From Mycoplana dimorpha (lineage in GTDB: Bacteria > Pseudomonadota > Alphaproteobacteria > Rhizobiales > Rhizobiaceae): DNA of 64,000 nucleotides. A program made the position numbers and the translations under genes. The stretch's first letter is position 1, and every line of letters starts with the position of its first letter. The DNA is taken from assembly GCF_003046475.1 (NCBI RefSeq), contig NZ_PZZZ01000003.1, positions 558,001 to 622,000 on the forward strand. The letters are read 5' to 3'. This document shows positions 9,273 through 18,695 of the stretch, piece by piece. The notes under the pieces were generated by a model. That model was not told the DNA's origin. It did not search any database and saw nothing but the letters and a program-made list of their open reading frames with translations.

Positions 9273-9899
9273 CTAGAGCTTTGTGATATCGATGGCCAAC
9301 TTGTCGGCGAACCGCACAAGATCGGGCAGCGATTTTGCCTGCATCTTGCGCATTACCTGAGCTCGGTGAACCTTGATGGTGATTTCGCTGAGCTCGAGTT
9401 CCGCGGCAATCTGCTTGTTCAGTTGACCGGCGGCTACCAGCACCATGATTTCCCGCTCGCGTGACGTTAACGAGCCGAAGCGTTCCCTCAGATCCGCGAG
9501 AACTGCCGTGTTTGTTCGGCGATCCCGGTCGAGATCAATACCCCTGTGGACCGCATCGAGGAAATCCTGATCGCGGAGCGGCTTAGTGAGAAACTCGATA
9601 GCCCCCGCTTTCATCGCCGTCACAGACATCGGGATGTCGCCATGGCCGGTGATGAAGACGATCGGAAGCTCAATGTCCAAACGCGTCAACTCACGTTGAA
9701 ATTCGAGCCCACTTTGTCCCGGCAGTCTGACATCGAGCACCAGGCAGCCGGGCACATCGGGTCGCTCGCTGAGCAGAAACTCCTGAGTCGTCGCAAATGC
9801 CTGTACTTCATGGCAGATGGAGCGAAGCAAACTCTCGAGGGACTCGCGCATGGAGGGGTCGTCGTCGATGACGAAGACGACGGATTGCTCCGAGTTCAT
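9273..9899 (-). CDS. FixJ/NarL-type response regulator
   Basis: About 208 residues: an N-terminal receiver (VVFVIDDDPSMRESLESLLR, phosphoacceptor in LVLDVRLPGQSG, lysine in EFLTKPLRDQDF) and a C-terminal LuxR-type helix-turn-helix (LTSREREIMVLVAAGQLNKQ, IAAELELSEITIKVHRAQVM). This is the FixJ/TodT class, which binds DNA when phosphorylated. The start at 9899 overlaps the kinase stop as ATGA, so expression is coupled; an upstream ATG at 9911 adds four residues. The likely targets are its own operon and the divergent hydrolase operon; this is inferred from layout. Confidence 0.9.
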   Translation of the reverse strand: MNSEQSVVFVIDDDPSMRESLESLLRSICHEVQAFATTQEFLLSERPDVPGCLVLDVRLPGQSGLEFQRELTRLDIELPIVFITGHGDIPMSVTAMKAGAIEFLTKPLRDQDFLDAVHRGIDLDRDRRTNTAVLADLRERFGSLTSREREIMVLVAAGQLNKQIAAELELSEITIKVHRAQVMRKMQAKSLPDLVRFADKLAIDITKL

Positions 9900-11518
9900 G
9901 GCAGTTTCCACTTGTTTGGCAATGCACTGTCCTCGTTGTGTGGGAGGATGAACTGGAAGATGGCGCCATGCGGAACGTTATCCGTCGCCCATAGCCGTCC
10001 GCCGTGCGCCTCGACGATCGACCGGCAAAACATCAGGCCCATGCCCATCCCATCGCGATTGGTCGTAAAAAATGGCTCGAAGATCTGGTCCTTGTGTTCC
10101 GGATCCAGCCCGATTCCCGTATCTCCTACGGACACCACAACACTGCCAGGAGCGTGTCGTTCGGATCTGACACCCAGGACTCGTGGCCGGTCGGTCACGG
10201 AATTCATGGCCTCGATTGCGTTCGAGATCAGGTTCAACAGGACCTGCTGGAGCTGGATCGGATTGCCGGTTGTGAGCGGCAACTGCTCATCGAAGCCGGT
10301 TTCAACGGATACGCGGCCAAGCTGCACCTCGCCCTGGCTGCGCCTGAGGACATCGCTTATGAGTTGGTTCAAGTTCAGCGGAACGCGTTCCTGCGCGCTT
10401 TTCTTGAACATCGTTTTAATCCCTTCAATCACATTGCCGGCGCGATGGCCGTCGTTCACAATTCGCTTCAGCGCCGCACGCGTCTCTTCGAGTTCAGGGC
10501 TCTTCCTTCCAAGCCATCGCAAGCCCGCATCAGCATTTGTAACCATACTTGCCAATGGCTGGTTGACCTCGTGCGCGATCAAGGCAGACAGAGCCTCCAT
10601 GGTCACTAGTCGGTCCTCCCGCGCACGGCGCTCCGCCGAAACCGAACGAGCGAGTCGAGCGTAGAGCGTTGTGGTCTGCGAAAGCAGGACGAGCAGGACC
10701 AGGCTTGCGGAGATGAGTCCATAAAGTCGTCCTGCCCACCAGCCAACGCTAAGGCGAATACCAGCGCTGAGATATGAGAGATGAATAAGCTCAATGAGCA
10801 GCGTGCAAAGCACAATGATCAGCCAAAAATCGAGCATCGAGCGCTGACGGCGCCAGAGGACGGTGAGACCGATTAGGTAGAGAAACACTGCCGTAGCTGG
10901 AACGTACTGCCATGGCTCGGAAACATTCCGGGTATCGCTCATAAACCGCGGCAGCGCGTCGTCACCCGTGACGATGAGCCAGGTGAAACCGCATGCGATT
11001 GCAACTACCCCGGCAACACTTCGAAGAATCGTCCCCCGTACCGGAGCGTGCGAATTTCGGACAGAAGAATCCGAATTCTTAAGCAGCGCATAGGCGAGCA
11101 CAAAGAGCGGGAAGCCGAGGCGACGCAGCGCGGCAATGGAAGCTGTGCTTTGCAGTCCCGGATCCGGGAGGCCGAGAGATGCGAACACGCCGGGGAAAGT
11201 GAGCGCCCATGGCACGACCATCAGTCCGGAGAAGAGATAGCCGATCGAAAGGACAAGAACGGCGCGCGAACGCTGCACCGAAAACAGTGCAAGCAGCAGG
11301 ACTGCGGTGATCAGTTCGTTGAGGAAAATTGCGGCGGCATAAGCCGGCAGAAAGATTTCGGTATTCGCCAGCGAAACGCGGGCAACCGGTGCGGTGACCA
11401 ATACGGCGCCAGCCACTGCCACCAGCATGCAAACCGCCAGTCGCCGCTGTCTCCGGCTGGGCGGGGATGTCGTCACCAGGAGCGGATGGTCGTCCGGTGT
11501 ATCGCGCGTTAACGTCAC
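9896..11518 (-). CDS. membrane sensor histidine kinase with MASE4-like sensor
   Basis: About 540 residues. The N-terminal half has seven or so hydrophobic segments resembling the MASE4 integral-membrane sensor domain. A HisKA dimerisation helix carries the phosphoacceptor histidine in LSALIAHEVNQPLASM, and the HATPase domain has LLNLISNAIEAM (N box), VGDTGIGLDPEH (G1) and DGMGMGLMFCRSIVEAHGG (G2). GTG 11518 is preceded by GGAGG seven bases upstream. The longer frame to ATG 11659 adds 47 arginine-rich residues and is less likely. It phosphorylates the overlapping FixJ-like regulator. It is divergent from the isochorismatase operon, and the shared intergenic region probably holds both promoters. 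Confidence 0.9.
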   Translation of the reverse strand: MTLTRDTPDDHPLLVTTSPPSRRQRRLAVCMLVAVAGAVLVTAPVARVSLANTEIFLPAYAAAIFLNELITAVLLLALFSVQRSRAVLVLSIGYLFSGLMVVPWALTFPGVFASLGLPDPGLQSTASIAALRRLGFPLFVLAYALLKNSDSSVRNSHAPVRGTILRSVAGVVAIACGFTWLIVTGDDALPRFMSDTRNVSEPWQYVPATAVFLYLIGLTVLWRRQRSMLDFWLIIVLCTLLIELIHLSYLSAGIRLSVGWWAGRLYGLISASLVLLVLLSQTTTLYARLARSVSAERRAREDRLVTMEALSALIAHEVNQPLASMVTNADAGLRWLGRKSPELEETRAALKRIVNDGHRAGNVIEGIKTMFKKSAQERVPLNLNQLISDVLRRSQGEVQLGRVSVETGFDEQLPLTTGNPIQLQQVLLNLISNAIEAMNSVTDRPRVLGVRSERHAPGSVVVSVGDTGIGLDPEHKDQIFEPFFTTNRDGMGMGLMFCRSIVEAHGGRLWATDNVPHGAIFQFILPHNEDSALPNKWKLP

Positions 11519-11692
11519 ATTGTTTCCTCCGACAAGACCGTCGCGACCGAAAGAGACCGCAAGATCGGCAACTCCGCGGCAGCTTCTGCGCCGCCTTTCA
11601 CAAAAGCAACCGTTAGAGTTCAGCAACCATTGAGGCGTCAGAGGCAGTGCGCCTTGCAATCACGCCCTCTAACCTCAGCAAAGGATAATTTA

Positions 11693-12346
11693 ATGACCTT
11701 TCGTAACGGTCTTGCTTCCCTACTTCGTCCCGAAGACTCGGTGCTCGTCCTGATCGACCACCAGCCCTTCCAGCTCGCCAACCTGAACAGCCATGATCCT
11801 CACATCGTGGTCAACAATGCAACAGCGCTGGCAAAGGCCGCCAAAGCCTTCGGCGTCCCAACCATCTTGACGAGCGTGTTGGCTGCTCGCGGCGGAGACA
11901 TCTTCCCTCAGATCACCGATGTGTTCCCCGGACAGGAAGTCATTGACCGTACACTCATCAACACCTGGGAAGATCCAAAGGTGGTTGACGTGGCCAAGGC
12001 GACAGGCCGGAAGCAACTGGTCATTGCAGGTCTTTGGACCGAAATCTGTGTGGCGATGCCGGCGATTCAGGCTGCTGGAGAAGGCTGGGATGTGACGGTG
12101 ATCACCGATGCATCTGGCGCCGTTTCGGTCGAGGCGCACGAAGTTGCCCTCCAGCGCATGACCGCCGCCGGCGTGAATCTGATGACCTGGTTGGCGTTGG
12201 CGGCTGAATGGCAGCGCGACTGGGCACGGGCCGACACCGCCGCCGCGCTGACCGAGTTGTTGATCCAGCACTCTGCCGGAAGCGGCATTGCGTATCTGTG
12301 GGAGCAACAATTGCTCAACACGCCGGTGCCGAGCAACGCAGGCTGA
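11693..12346 (+). CDS. isochorismatase-family hydrolase (YcaC-like), copy A
   Basis: A 217-residue cysteine hydrolase of the isochorismatase superfamily, YcaC subgroup. The catalytic triad is suggested by Asp22 (VLVLIDHQP) and Cys119 (LWTEICVAM), with the conserved AGLWTE loop. YcaC-like enzymes have unknown natural substrates; amides or imides are likely. It is the first gene of the plus-strand run that starts opposite the sensor kinase. The start ATG 11693 sits where family members begin; the frame is open further upstream without a family match. A paralogue follows 207 bases downstream. Confidence 0.88.
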   Translation: MTFRNGLASLLRPEDSVLVLIDHQPFQLANLNSHDPHIVVNNATALAKAAKAFGVPTILTSVLAARGGDIFPQITDVFPGQEVIDRTLINTWEDPKVVDVAKATGRKQLVIAGLWTEICVAMPAIQAAGEGWDVTVITDASGAVSVEAHEVALQRMTAAGVNLMTWLALAAEWQRDWARADTAAALTELLIQHSAGSGIAYLWEQQLLNTPVPSNAG

Positions 12347-12553
12347 TCCGCGCAGGTCAACACTCTTGGAAAAAGCGTCGCCATAGAGCGAGGGCTTTTC
12401 CAGCATCGTCATCCTCACTCACGAGATAGCTCGCCAGCTTTGGATGCGCTTGGTGTTCGCGCTGGCGGGTTGCGCCACCGCTCTTCATGCCGACGAGGCA
12501 GTGAAGCGACGCCGACCAGGAGGCGTCTCGTTTTCCCAGACAGGAGATTTCCC

Positions 12554-13243
12554 ATGTCCAGCAAACTCGAACTACTCACCCCGCAGAACAGCCAAGTGAT
12601 CTTCATCGACCAGCAGCCGCAGATGGCTTTTGGCGTGCAGTCGATTGACCGCCAGGTGCTGAAGAACAATGTCGTCGGGTTGGCGAAATCGGCCAAGGCC
12701 TTTGGCGTGCCCACGACCATAACCACGGTCGAGACGCTCGGCTTCTCGGGCCACACCTATCCGGAACTGCTGGCGGTCTTCCCGGAGAACAAGCTGCTCG
12801 AACGCAGCTCGATGAACTCTTGGGACGACCGGAACGTGCGCGATGCGCTGGCGGAGCATGCCGCGCAGGGTCGCAAGAAGGTGGTCGTCTCCGGTCTGTG
12901 GACCGAGGTCTGCAACCTGACCTTCGCGCTCTCCTGCCTGCAGGACACCGACTACGAGATCTACATGGTGGGTGACGCCTCGGGCGGCACCTCCGTGGAG
13001 GCGCATGCATATGCGATGGAAAGGATGGCGCAGGTCGGAGTGGTGCCGGTGACCTGGCAGCAGGTGCTGCTGGAGTGGCAGCGCGATTGGGCTCGCAAGG
13101 AGACCTATGACGCCACGCTTGCCATCGTGAAGGAGCACTCGGGCGCATACGGCATCGGTGTCGATTACGCCTACACCATGGTCCACAAGGGGCCCGAGCG
13201 CGCGGCGCACGGCGAGACCATCGGCCCGAATCCGGCGGTCTGA
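12554..13243 (+). CDS. isochorismatase-family hydrolase (YcaC-like), copy B
   Basis: A 229-residue paralogue of the preceding gene, sharing NNxxxLAKxAKAFGVPT and GLWTEVC. Catalytic Asp19 (VIFIDQQPQ) and Cys120 are present. ATG 12554 has CAGGAG eight bases upstream. A QVLLEWQRDWAR motif near the C-terminus is shared with copy A (AAEWQRDWAR). Two YcaC-type hydrolases in one operon suggest one pathway with two related substrates, or duplication followed by divergence; the proteins are too different for a recent duplication. Confidence 0.88.
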   Translation: MSSKLELLTPQNSQVIFIDQQPQMAFGVQSIDRQVLKNNVVGLAKSAKAFGVPTTITTVETLGFSGHTYPELLAVFPENKLLERSSMNSWDDRNVRDALAEHAAQGRKKVVVSGLWTEVCNLTFALSCLQDTDYEIYMVGDASGGTSVEAHAYAMERMAQVGVVPVTWQQVLLEWQRDWARKETYDATLAIVKEHSGAYGIGVDYAYTMVHKGPERAAHGETIGPNPAV

Positions 13244-13299
13244 GCCAGTTCCGCTGCGGTCTGGGCAGATCGGGCCGCAGCCACCCACTCTTTCATATC

Positions 13300-13617
13300 A
13301 TGGTGATTGAGATGACGGAGAAATCCGCCGTTCAAATTTCTTATGAGGACCAGGGGCACAAGGGCCGCTTTGTCGCCCGCATTGGCGGATTCGAGGGCGA
13401 AGGCGAACTGACCATCTCGAAGGTCTCGGATGCGCTGGTCATCGCCGATCACACCCTTGTTCCCGACACGTTGCGCGGCACGGGCGCCGCTTCGGCGCTG
13501 GTAGGGGCGCTGATCACCGATGCTCGAGCCAAGAGTTATCGCATCGTGCCGCTCTGCCCCTTCGTACGCGCACAGTCACAGAAACATCCGGAGTGGTCTG
13601 ATGTCATTCAACATTGA
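13300..13617 (+). CDS. GNAT-type N-acetyltransferase domain protein
   Basis: A 105-residue member of the small YjdJ/NATD1 group of acetyltransferase-fold proteins (DUF4440-free, one domain). The acetyl-CoA loop region is LVPDTLRGTGAASALVGALI and the end has RIVPLCPFVRAQSQKHPEW, a family signature. The acceptor is unknown. ATG 13312 (MTEKSAVQ) is an alternative start. Its 3' end overlaps the DoxX gene by 17 bases, showing tight operon organisation. Confidence 0.85.
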   Translation: MVIEMTEKSAVQISYEDQGHKGRFVARIGGFEGEGELTISKVSDALVIADHTLVPDTLRGTGAASALVGALITDARAKSYRIVPLCPFVRAQSQKHPEWSDVIQH

Positions 13618-14023
13618 TGCAGGCGGCGCACTCTCGATAGCAATACTGTTCCTCGCGCATCTCGGGCTCTGCGCGGCCTATATCCAGGGCGGCCTTGTCA
13701 AGCTAACCGATTTCCCCGGTGCAGTCGCCGAGATGGCTCACTTCCGGCTGGCCCCGCCCGCCCTGTTCGCCGTTTTGGTGATCGCGCTGGAACTGATCGC
13801 CTCGGCGATGGTGATGACGGGCTTCCTGCGCTGGCTGGGTGCACTGGCGCTTGCCGGGTTCACGCTGATGTCCACCCTGATCGCGCTGCGGTTCTGGGAG
13901 CAGCCCGCAGGCGAGGCGCGGCACGCGGACGCGAATGCCTTTTTCGAACATCTCGGTCTGGCCGGAGGATTCCTGCTTGTCGCGTGGCTGGATCTTGTCC
14001 GGACCGCGACCCTCGACCTGTGA
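13601..14023 (+). CDS. DoxX-family membrane protein
   Basis: A 140-residue inner-membrane protein with four hydrophobic segments (SIAILFLAHLGLCAAYIQGG, LFAVLVIALELIASAMVM, LGALALAGFTLMSTLIAL, GLAGGFLLVAWL). The pattern GGLVKLTDF after the first helix is typical of DoxX proteins, which are linked to quinone- or thiol-based redox functions. ATG 13601 lies within the end of the GNAT gene. A longer in-frame opening from 13520 would double the overlap and is unlikely. Confidence 0.85.
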   Translation: MSFNIDAGGALSIAILFLAHLGLCAAYIQGGLVKLTDFPGAVAEMAHFRLAPPALFAVLVIALELIASAMVMTGFLRWLGALALAGFTLMSTLIALRFWEQPAGEARHADANAFFEHLGLAGGFLLVAWLDLVRTATLDL

Positions 14024-14058
14024 CGAAAGCAAACACAGCACCCGCAAGGAGAACAGCA

Positions 14059-15909
14059 ATGTCCGCGGAAGACCTAATCATCGTCAATGCCAAGATCACG
14101 ACGCTCGACCGGCAGAACCCCTCGGCCGAGGCCGTGACGATCCGCGACGGTAAGTTCCTCGCAGTCGGCTCCGAGGCCGAGGCGCGCACGGCCGCGCCTG
14201 AGGCGACCGTGATCGACGCGAAGGGCCGTCGACTGATCCCCGGCCTAATCGATAGCCACATCCATCTGATCCGCGGCGGGCTGAACTACAATATGGAGCT
14301 TCGCTGGGACGGCGTACCGTCGCTTTCCGAAGCGATGGCGATGCTGAAGCGCCAGGTGGATCGTACTCCTGCCCCACAATGGGTGCGCGTGGTGGGCGGT
14401 TTCACCGAGCACCAGTTTGCCGAAAAGCGCCTGCCGACGCTGGAAGAGCTGAACGCCGTCGCACCCGATACGCCGGTCTTTATTCTGCATCTCTACGACC
14501 GGGCGCTGCTGAACGCCGCAGCGCTGCGGGTCGTCGGTTATACAAAGAACACGCCGAACCCGCCGGGCGGAGAGATCGTGCGCGATGCGAGAGGCAACCC
14601 CACAGGCCTGCTGCTGGCGCAGCCCAATGCGACGATCCTTTATTCGACGCTGGCCAAGGGGCCGAAACTCGACCCCGATTATCAGATCAACTCTACGCGG
14701 CATTTCATGCGCGAGTTGAACAGTCTCGGCGTCACCTCGGCCATCGACTCGGGCGGTGGATTCCAGAACTATCCCGATGACTACGCCATCATCGAAAAGC
14801 TGCATGCCGATGGTCAACTGACCGTGCGGATTAGCTACAACCTCTTCACCCAGAAGCCCAAGGACGAACTGTCCGATTTCGCCTCCTGGGCGAAGCAGGT
14901 CAGCCCCGGTCAGGGCGACGATACCTATCGCCATAACGGCGCGGGCGAGATGCTGGTCTATTCCGCCGCGGATTTCGAGGATTTTCGTATCGAACGACCC
15001 GAGATGCCGGCGGACATGGAGGCCGATCTGGAGCCGGTGATCCGCCTGCTTGCCGAGAACCGATGGCCTTGGCGCCTGCATGCCTCCTACGACGAGACAA
15101 TTTCGCGCGCGCTCGACGTCTTCGAGAAGGTGAACCGGGACGTACCCCTGGAAGGCATCAACTGGTTCTTCGACCACGCGGAGACGATCAGCGACCGGTC
15201 GATCGATCGGGTCGCCGCGCTTGGCGGCGGGATTGCCGTTCAGCACCGGATGATGTTTCAGGGCGAGTATTTTATTGAACGTCACGGCGCCAAGGCCGCG
15301 GAGAATACCCCGCCGATCCGACGGATGCTGGAAGCGGGCCTGCCAGTTGGCGCGGGCACCGATGCCACGCGGGTAGCCAGCTACAACCCCTGGGTTTCGC
15401 TGTCCTGGCTGGTGACCTCGCAGACGCTGGGCGGCACGCGGCTTTATCCGGCCGCCAATCGGCTGGACCGGGAAACCGCGCTGCGGCTCTGGACCGAGGC
15501 GAATACGTGGTTTTCCAGCGAAGAGGGCAAGAAAGGGCAGATCAAGAACGGTCAGCTTGCCGACCTTGCCGTGCTCTCGGACGATTATTTCGCTGTGCCC
15601 GAGGCCGAGATCGTGCACCTGCGCTCGGTTCTGACGGTTCTGGGCGGCAAGGTCGTGCATGGGGAGGGCGATTACGGCCCACTCGCTCCTGCACTGCCCG
15701 CGCCAATGCCCGACTGGTCTCCCGTCGCGACTTTCGGAGGTTACTACAGGACGCCAGAGACGCAGGCGAAGCTGGCGATGAGCTGCGGTTGTTCGCAAAG
15801 TTGCGGAGTGCATGGGCACGATCATGCAGCGGCACTAGGCGCGAATGTCCCCACTTCAGACGCCCGCAGCTTTTGGGGCGCCTTTGGCTGCGGCTGCTGG
15901 GCCGTGTAG
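14059..15909 (+). CDS. YtcJ-like amidohydrolase with Cys/His-rich tail
   Basis: A 616-residue metal-dependent hydrolase of the amidohydrolase superfamily (Amidohydro_3, YtcJ-like). It has the metal-binding HxH in LIPGLIDSHIHLIRGG, a histidine in FFDHAETISD, another in VQHRMMFQGE and the late aspartate in GAGTDATRVASYNPW. ATG 14059 follows AAGGAG. The last 50 residues are unusual: CGCSQSCGVHGHDH and GCGCW give six cysteines and three histidines in a short tail, perhaps a metal-binding appendage. The substrate is unknown; operon partners suggest small amides or cyclic compounds. Confidence 0.88.
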   Translation: MSAEDLIIVNAKITTLDRQNPSAEAVTIRDGKFLAVGSEAEARTAAPEATVIDAKGRRLIPGLIDSHIHLIRGGLNYNMELRWDGVPSLSEAMAMLKRQVDRTPAPQWVRVVGGFTEHQFAEKRLPTLEELNAVAPDTPVFILHLYDRALLNAAALRVVGYTKNTPNPPGGEIVRDARGNPTGLLLAQPNATILYSTLAKGPKLDPDYQINSTRHFMRELNSLGVTSAIDSGGGFQNYPDDYAIIEKLHADGQLTVRISYNLFTQKPKDELSDFASWAKQVSPGQGDDTYRHNGAGEMLVYSAADFEDFRIERPEMPADMEADLEPVIRLLAENRWPWRLHASYDETISRALDVFEKVNRDVPLEGINWFFDHAETISDRSIDRVAALGGGIAVQHRMMFQGEYFIERHGAKAAENTPPIRRMLEAGLPVGAGTDATRVASYNPWVSLSWLVTSQTLGGTRLYPAANRLDRETALRLWTEANTWFSSEEGKKGQIKNGQLADLAVLSDDYFAVPEAEIVHLRSVLTVLGGKVVHGEGDYGPLAPALPAPMPDWSPVATFGGYYRTPETQAKLAMSCGCSQSCGVHGHDHAAALGANVPTSDARSFWGAFGCGCWAV

Positions 15910-16012
15910 CGCCGTCAGCATTGTCGACCTGGGTATGAGCGGCAAGGGCGCCTCACCCGCCTTCACAACATGCAGACGGTGCGAACCCATTTTCCGCCGG
16001 AAAGGAGCCGAG

Positions 16013-17599
16013 ATGTCTCTCCAGGATACACCGCCGCCCGCCAAGGGCCCGCTGAATTTCCCGGTCTTCCGGGCACTCTGGATTGCCACGATCATATCGA
16101 ACATAGGCACCTGGATGCATGATGTCGGCGCTGCCTGGCTGATGATCTCGTTGTCGCCCAGCCCGCTTTTCGTGGCGCTGGTGCAGGCGGCGACGACCCT
16201 GCCGATGTTCCTGCTGGCGCTGCCCGCCGGGGCCATGGCCGACATCGTAGACCGGCGGAAAATGCTGCTGGCGGCGCAGATCCTCGGCCTTGCGGCGGCT
16301 GCGGTCCTCGCCTTTCTGACCTTCCGAGAACTGACCACCCCCTGGGTGCTGCTTGGCGCCACCTTCGTGCTGGGCCTCGCAGCAGCGCTCAGCGCGCCGG
16401 TGTTCCAAGCCATCGTCCCGGAACTGGTGGACAAGCCCGCCCTGCCTGACGCAGTGGCGCTGAACAGCCTCGGCGTGAACATCTCGCGCGCCATCGGTCC
16501 GGCGCTTGGCGGGGTGATCGTGGCGGTTGCTGGCATTCCGGCAGTTTTCGCGCTCAACGCCCTGTCGGTTCTGGCGGTGCTGATCGTACTCGTCACATGG
16601 CAACGCGCGCATACCGCTCGCAATTTGCCACCCGAACATTTCTTCGGCGCGCTTCGAGCGGGCTATCGCTATGCGCGGCATTCGTCGGCGATGAGGTTGG
16701 TTCTGGTCCGCACCCTGGGCTTCTTTCTGTTCGGCAGCGCGCTCTGGGCGATGCTCCCGCTGGTAGGTCGACGTGAACTTGGGCTGGATGCGGCGGGCTA
16801 TGGCGCGCTTCTGGGCTGCATGGGCGCCGGTGCCATTGTCGGCGCACTGCTTCTGAAGCGACTGCGCAAGAAGGTTGCAGCGAACACGACCTCGATCTGG
16901 GCGACGCTGCTGTTCGCGTCTTCGACGCTTGCACTGGCGCTGGCGCCGAATGGCTGGCTAGCTGGGGCGGTGATGTTTGTCGCAGGTCTCGCCTGGATCG
17001 GCATGTTGACCTCGCTGAATGTGGCGGCGCAGATGGCCTCGCCCGGTTGGGTCAAGGCCCGCGCGCTCGCGGTCTACCTACTGGTGTTTCAGGGCGCGAT
17101 GACGGGCGGCAGCATTCTCTGGGGGGCGATTGCGAGCCGCTCCAGCGTGACCGGCGCCCTGACGATTGCCGCTGCAGGCCTGATGCTGACGATCCTGCTG
17201 GCGCTGCGCTGGCGGCTGCCAAAGGATACGGTGACCGATCTCGCGCCTTCGAACCACTGGGCCGAGCCTGTAGTCGCGATTCCGCTTGCCGATGACCGCG
17301 GCCCCGTGCTGGTCGAGATCGAATACCGCATCGCCCCGGAGCGACAGGCTGATTTCACCGCCGCGCTGCGTCGCTTCCGCTCAGTGCGGCAGCGCGACGG
17401 CGCAATCCGCTGGGACATCTGGGAGGATGTGGCCGAACCGGGACGAGTGGTCGAGAGCTTCGTCGTGGAAAGCTGGATCGAGCATCAGCGCCAGCATGCG
17501 CGCGTCACCCGTACCGACGCGCTGGATCAGGAACTGCTGAACGCCTTCCACATCGGCGGCCAATCCCCTGCCGTCCGCCACCTGCTGCGGCCGCTGTGA
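16013..17599 (+). CDS. MFS_3-family exporter with C-terminal ABM-like domain
   Basis: A 528-residue transporter. Residues 1-410 form about 11-12 membrane helices of the MFS_3 (EntS-like) efflux group, with FRALWIATIISNIGTWMHDV near the start and DRRKMLLAAQILGL in the helix 2-3 loop. The last 100 residues (PVLVEIEYRIAPERQADF, RWDIWEDVAEPGRVVESFVV) form a soluble domain resembling antibiotic-biosynthesis-monooxygenase folds, common in this family. ATG 16013 has AAAGGAG upstream; a longer frame adds an implausible cysteine-rich stretch. It likely exports a product or toxic substrate of the operon. Confidence 0.88.
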   Translation: MSLQDTPPPAKGPLNFPVFRALWIATIISNIGTWMHDVGAAWLMISLSPSPLFVALVQAATTLPMFLLALPAGAMADIVDRRKMLLAAQILGLAAAAVLAFLTFRELTTPWVLLGATFVLGLAAALSAPVFQAIVPELVDKPALPDAVALNSLGVNISRAIGPALGGVIVAVAGIPAVFALNALSVLAVLIVLVTWQRAHTARNLPPEHFFGALRAGYRYARHSSAMRLVLVRTLGFFLFGSALWAMLPLVGRRELGLDAAGYGALLGCMGAGAIVGALLLKRLRKKVAANTTSIWATLLFASSTLALALAPNGWLAGAVMFVAGLAWIGMLTSLNVAAQMASPGWVKARALAVYLLVFQGAMTGGSILWGAIASRSSVTGALTIAAAGLMLTILLALRWRLPKDTVTDLAPSNHWAEPVVAIPLADDRGPVLVEIEYRIAPERQADFTAALRRFRSVRQRDGAIRWDIWEDVAEPGRVVESFVVESWIEHQRQHARVTRTDALDQELLNAFHIGGQSPAVRHLLRPL

Positions 17600-17622
17600 A
17601 CGTTTGAGCGAAGGAGAGCACC

Positions 17623-18558
17623 ATGAGCTGGAACCCCACGCAAACCCCTTATTGCCCCGAGGCCAGCGGCCTCGATGCGATCGAGACCCTCATCATCCCG
17701 CGCAGCCGCGATCTCGGCGGTTTCGAAGTGCGCCGTGCGCTGCCCGCCCCAAAACGGCAAATGGTCGGCCCTTTCATCTTCTTCGACCAGATGGGGCCGG
17801 CAGAGTTTCTGACCGGCGGCGGCATCGACGTGCGGCCGCATCCTCATATCGGTCTTGCCACCGTGACCTATCTTTACGAGGGTGCGTTTCACCACCGCGA
17901 CAGCACGGGGGCCGACCAGATGGTCTACCCCGGCGAGGTGAACTGGATGATCGCCGGCACTGGCGTCACCCATTCCGAACGCACCAGCGAGGAGATGCGC
18001 CGCCGGCCCGGCACTGCTTTCGGAATCCAGACCTGGGTTGCATTGCCGGACCACGCGGAAGACACCACGGCGAGTTTCGAGCATCACGGCCGCGAGGCTC
18101 TGCCCTTCCTCGAAGACGAGGGCAAACAGGTCCGCCTGATCCTGGGCGCAGCCTGGGGCGCACGCGCGCCGGTCAAGACCTTCACCGAGACCTTCTATGC
18201 CGACGTGGCTCTGGCTGCGGGCGCAAAATTGCCATTGCCCGACGATCACGAAGATCGCGGCGTCTATGTCGTCGAGGGCAGTATTCTTGTCGCCGGGACC
18301 AGTTTCGCTGCAGGGCAGATGATGGTGTTCCGCCCTGGTGACCGGATCAGCCTGACCGCCGGTGAACGCGGCGCGCGGCTGATGGTTCTGGGCGGCGAAA
18401 CGATGAACGGGCCACGCTATATTTCGTGGAATTTCGTCGCATCGTCGCAAGAGAAGATCGATGCCGCGAAAGAGGCCTGGCGCCAGGGCGACTTTGAGCA
18501 TGGTCGCTTCCGCCTGCCTCCCGGCGATGAGGCGGAGTTCATTCCGCTACCCGAATAG
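17623..18558 (+). CDS. pirin-family protein
   Basis: A 311-residue bicupin pirin. The N-terminal domain has the metal ligands RPHPHIGLATVTYLYEGAF and later HSERTSEE. Bacterial pirins include quercetinase-type dioxygenases and redox-responsive partners; which applies here is unknown. GGAG lies ahead of ATG 17623, 23 bases after the MFS stop. Its last 33 codons and the following sequence are duplicated near 19.7 kb, so this operon end has been rearranged. Confidence 0.92.
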   Translation: MSWNPTQTPYCPEASGLDAIETLIIPRSRDLGGFEVRRALPAPKRQMVGPFIFFDQMGPAEFLTGGGIDVRPHPHIGLATVTYLYEGAFHHRDSTGADQMVYPGEVNWMIAGTGVTHSERTSEEMRRRPGTAFGIQTWVALPDHAEDTTASFEHHGREALPFLEDEGKQVRLILGAAWGARAPVKTFTETFYADVALAAGAKLPLPDDHEDRGVYVVEGSILVAGTSFAAGQMMVFRPGDRISLTAGERGARLMVLGGETMNGPRYISWNFVASSQEKIDAAKEAWRQGDFEHGRFRLPPGDEAEFIPLPE

Positions 18559-18695
18559 CTGAAGTGTTCAAAGCACAGGTTCCGGCTGGTGCTCTGTGAG
18601 GCCAATTTCCCCATCGCGCGACGCCAGTGCGGGCCGGGCTGTCGAACAATGTTCGTCGACATATCCATCCACAACTACGACAAGAGGACGAGAAA
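18461..18695. repeat. ~230-bp imperfect direct repeat, copy 1
   Basis: This copy spans the last 33 codons of the pirin gene and the spacer up to the first base of the RidA start codon. It recurs at 19667-19894 with scattered substitutions and small indels. It contains ATTCCGCTACCCGAATAG, GGTTCCGGCTGGTGCTCTGTG and GTCGAACAATGTTCGTCGAC in both copies. Confidence 0.92.

Noticed and set aside
14245-15825. 526-codon minus-strand frame
   Set aside because: Lies fully opposite the YtcJ-like amidohydrolase, whose motifs and ribosome site are clear; a GC-rich shadow.
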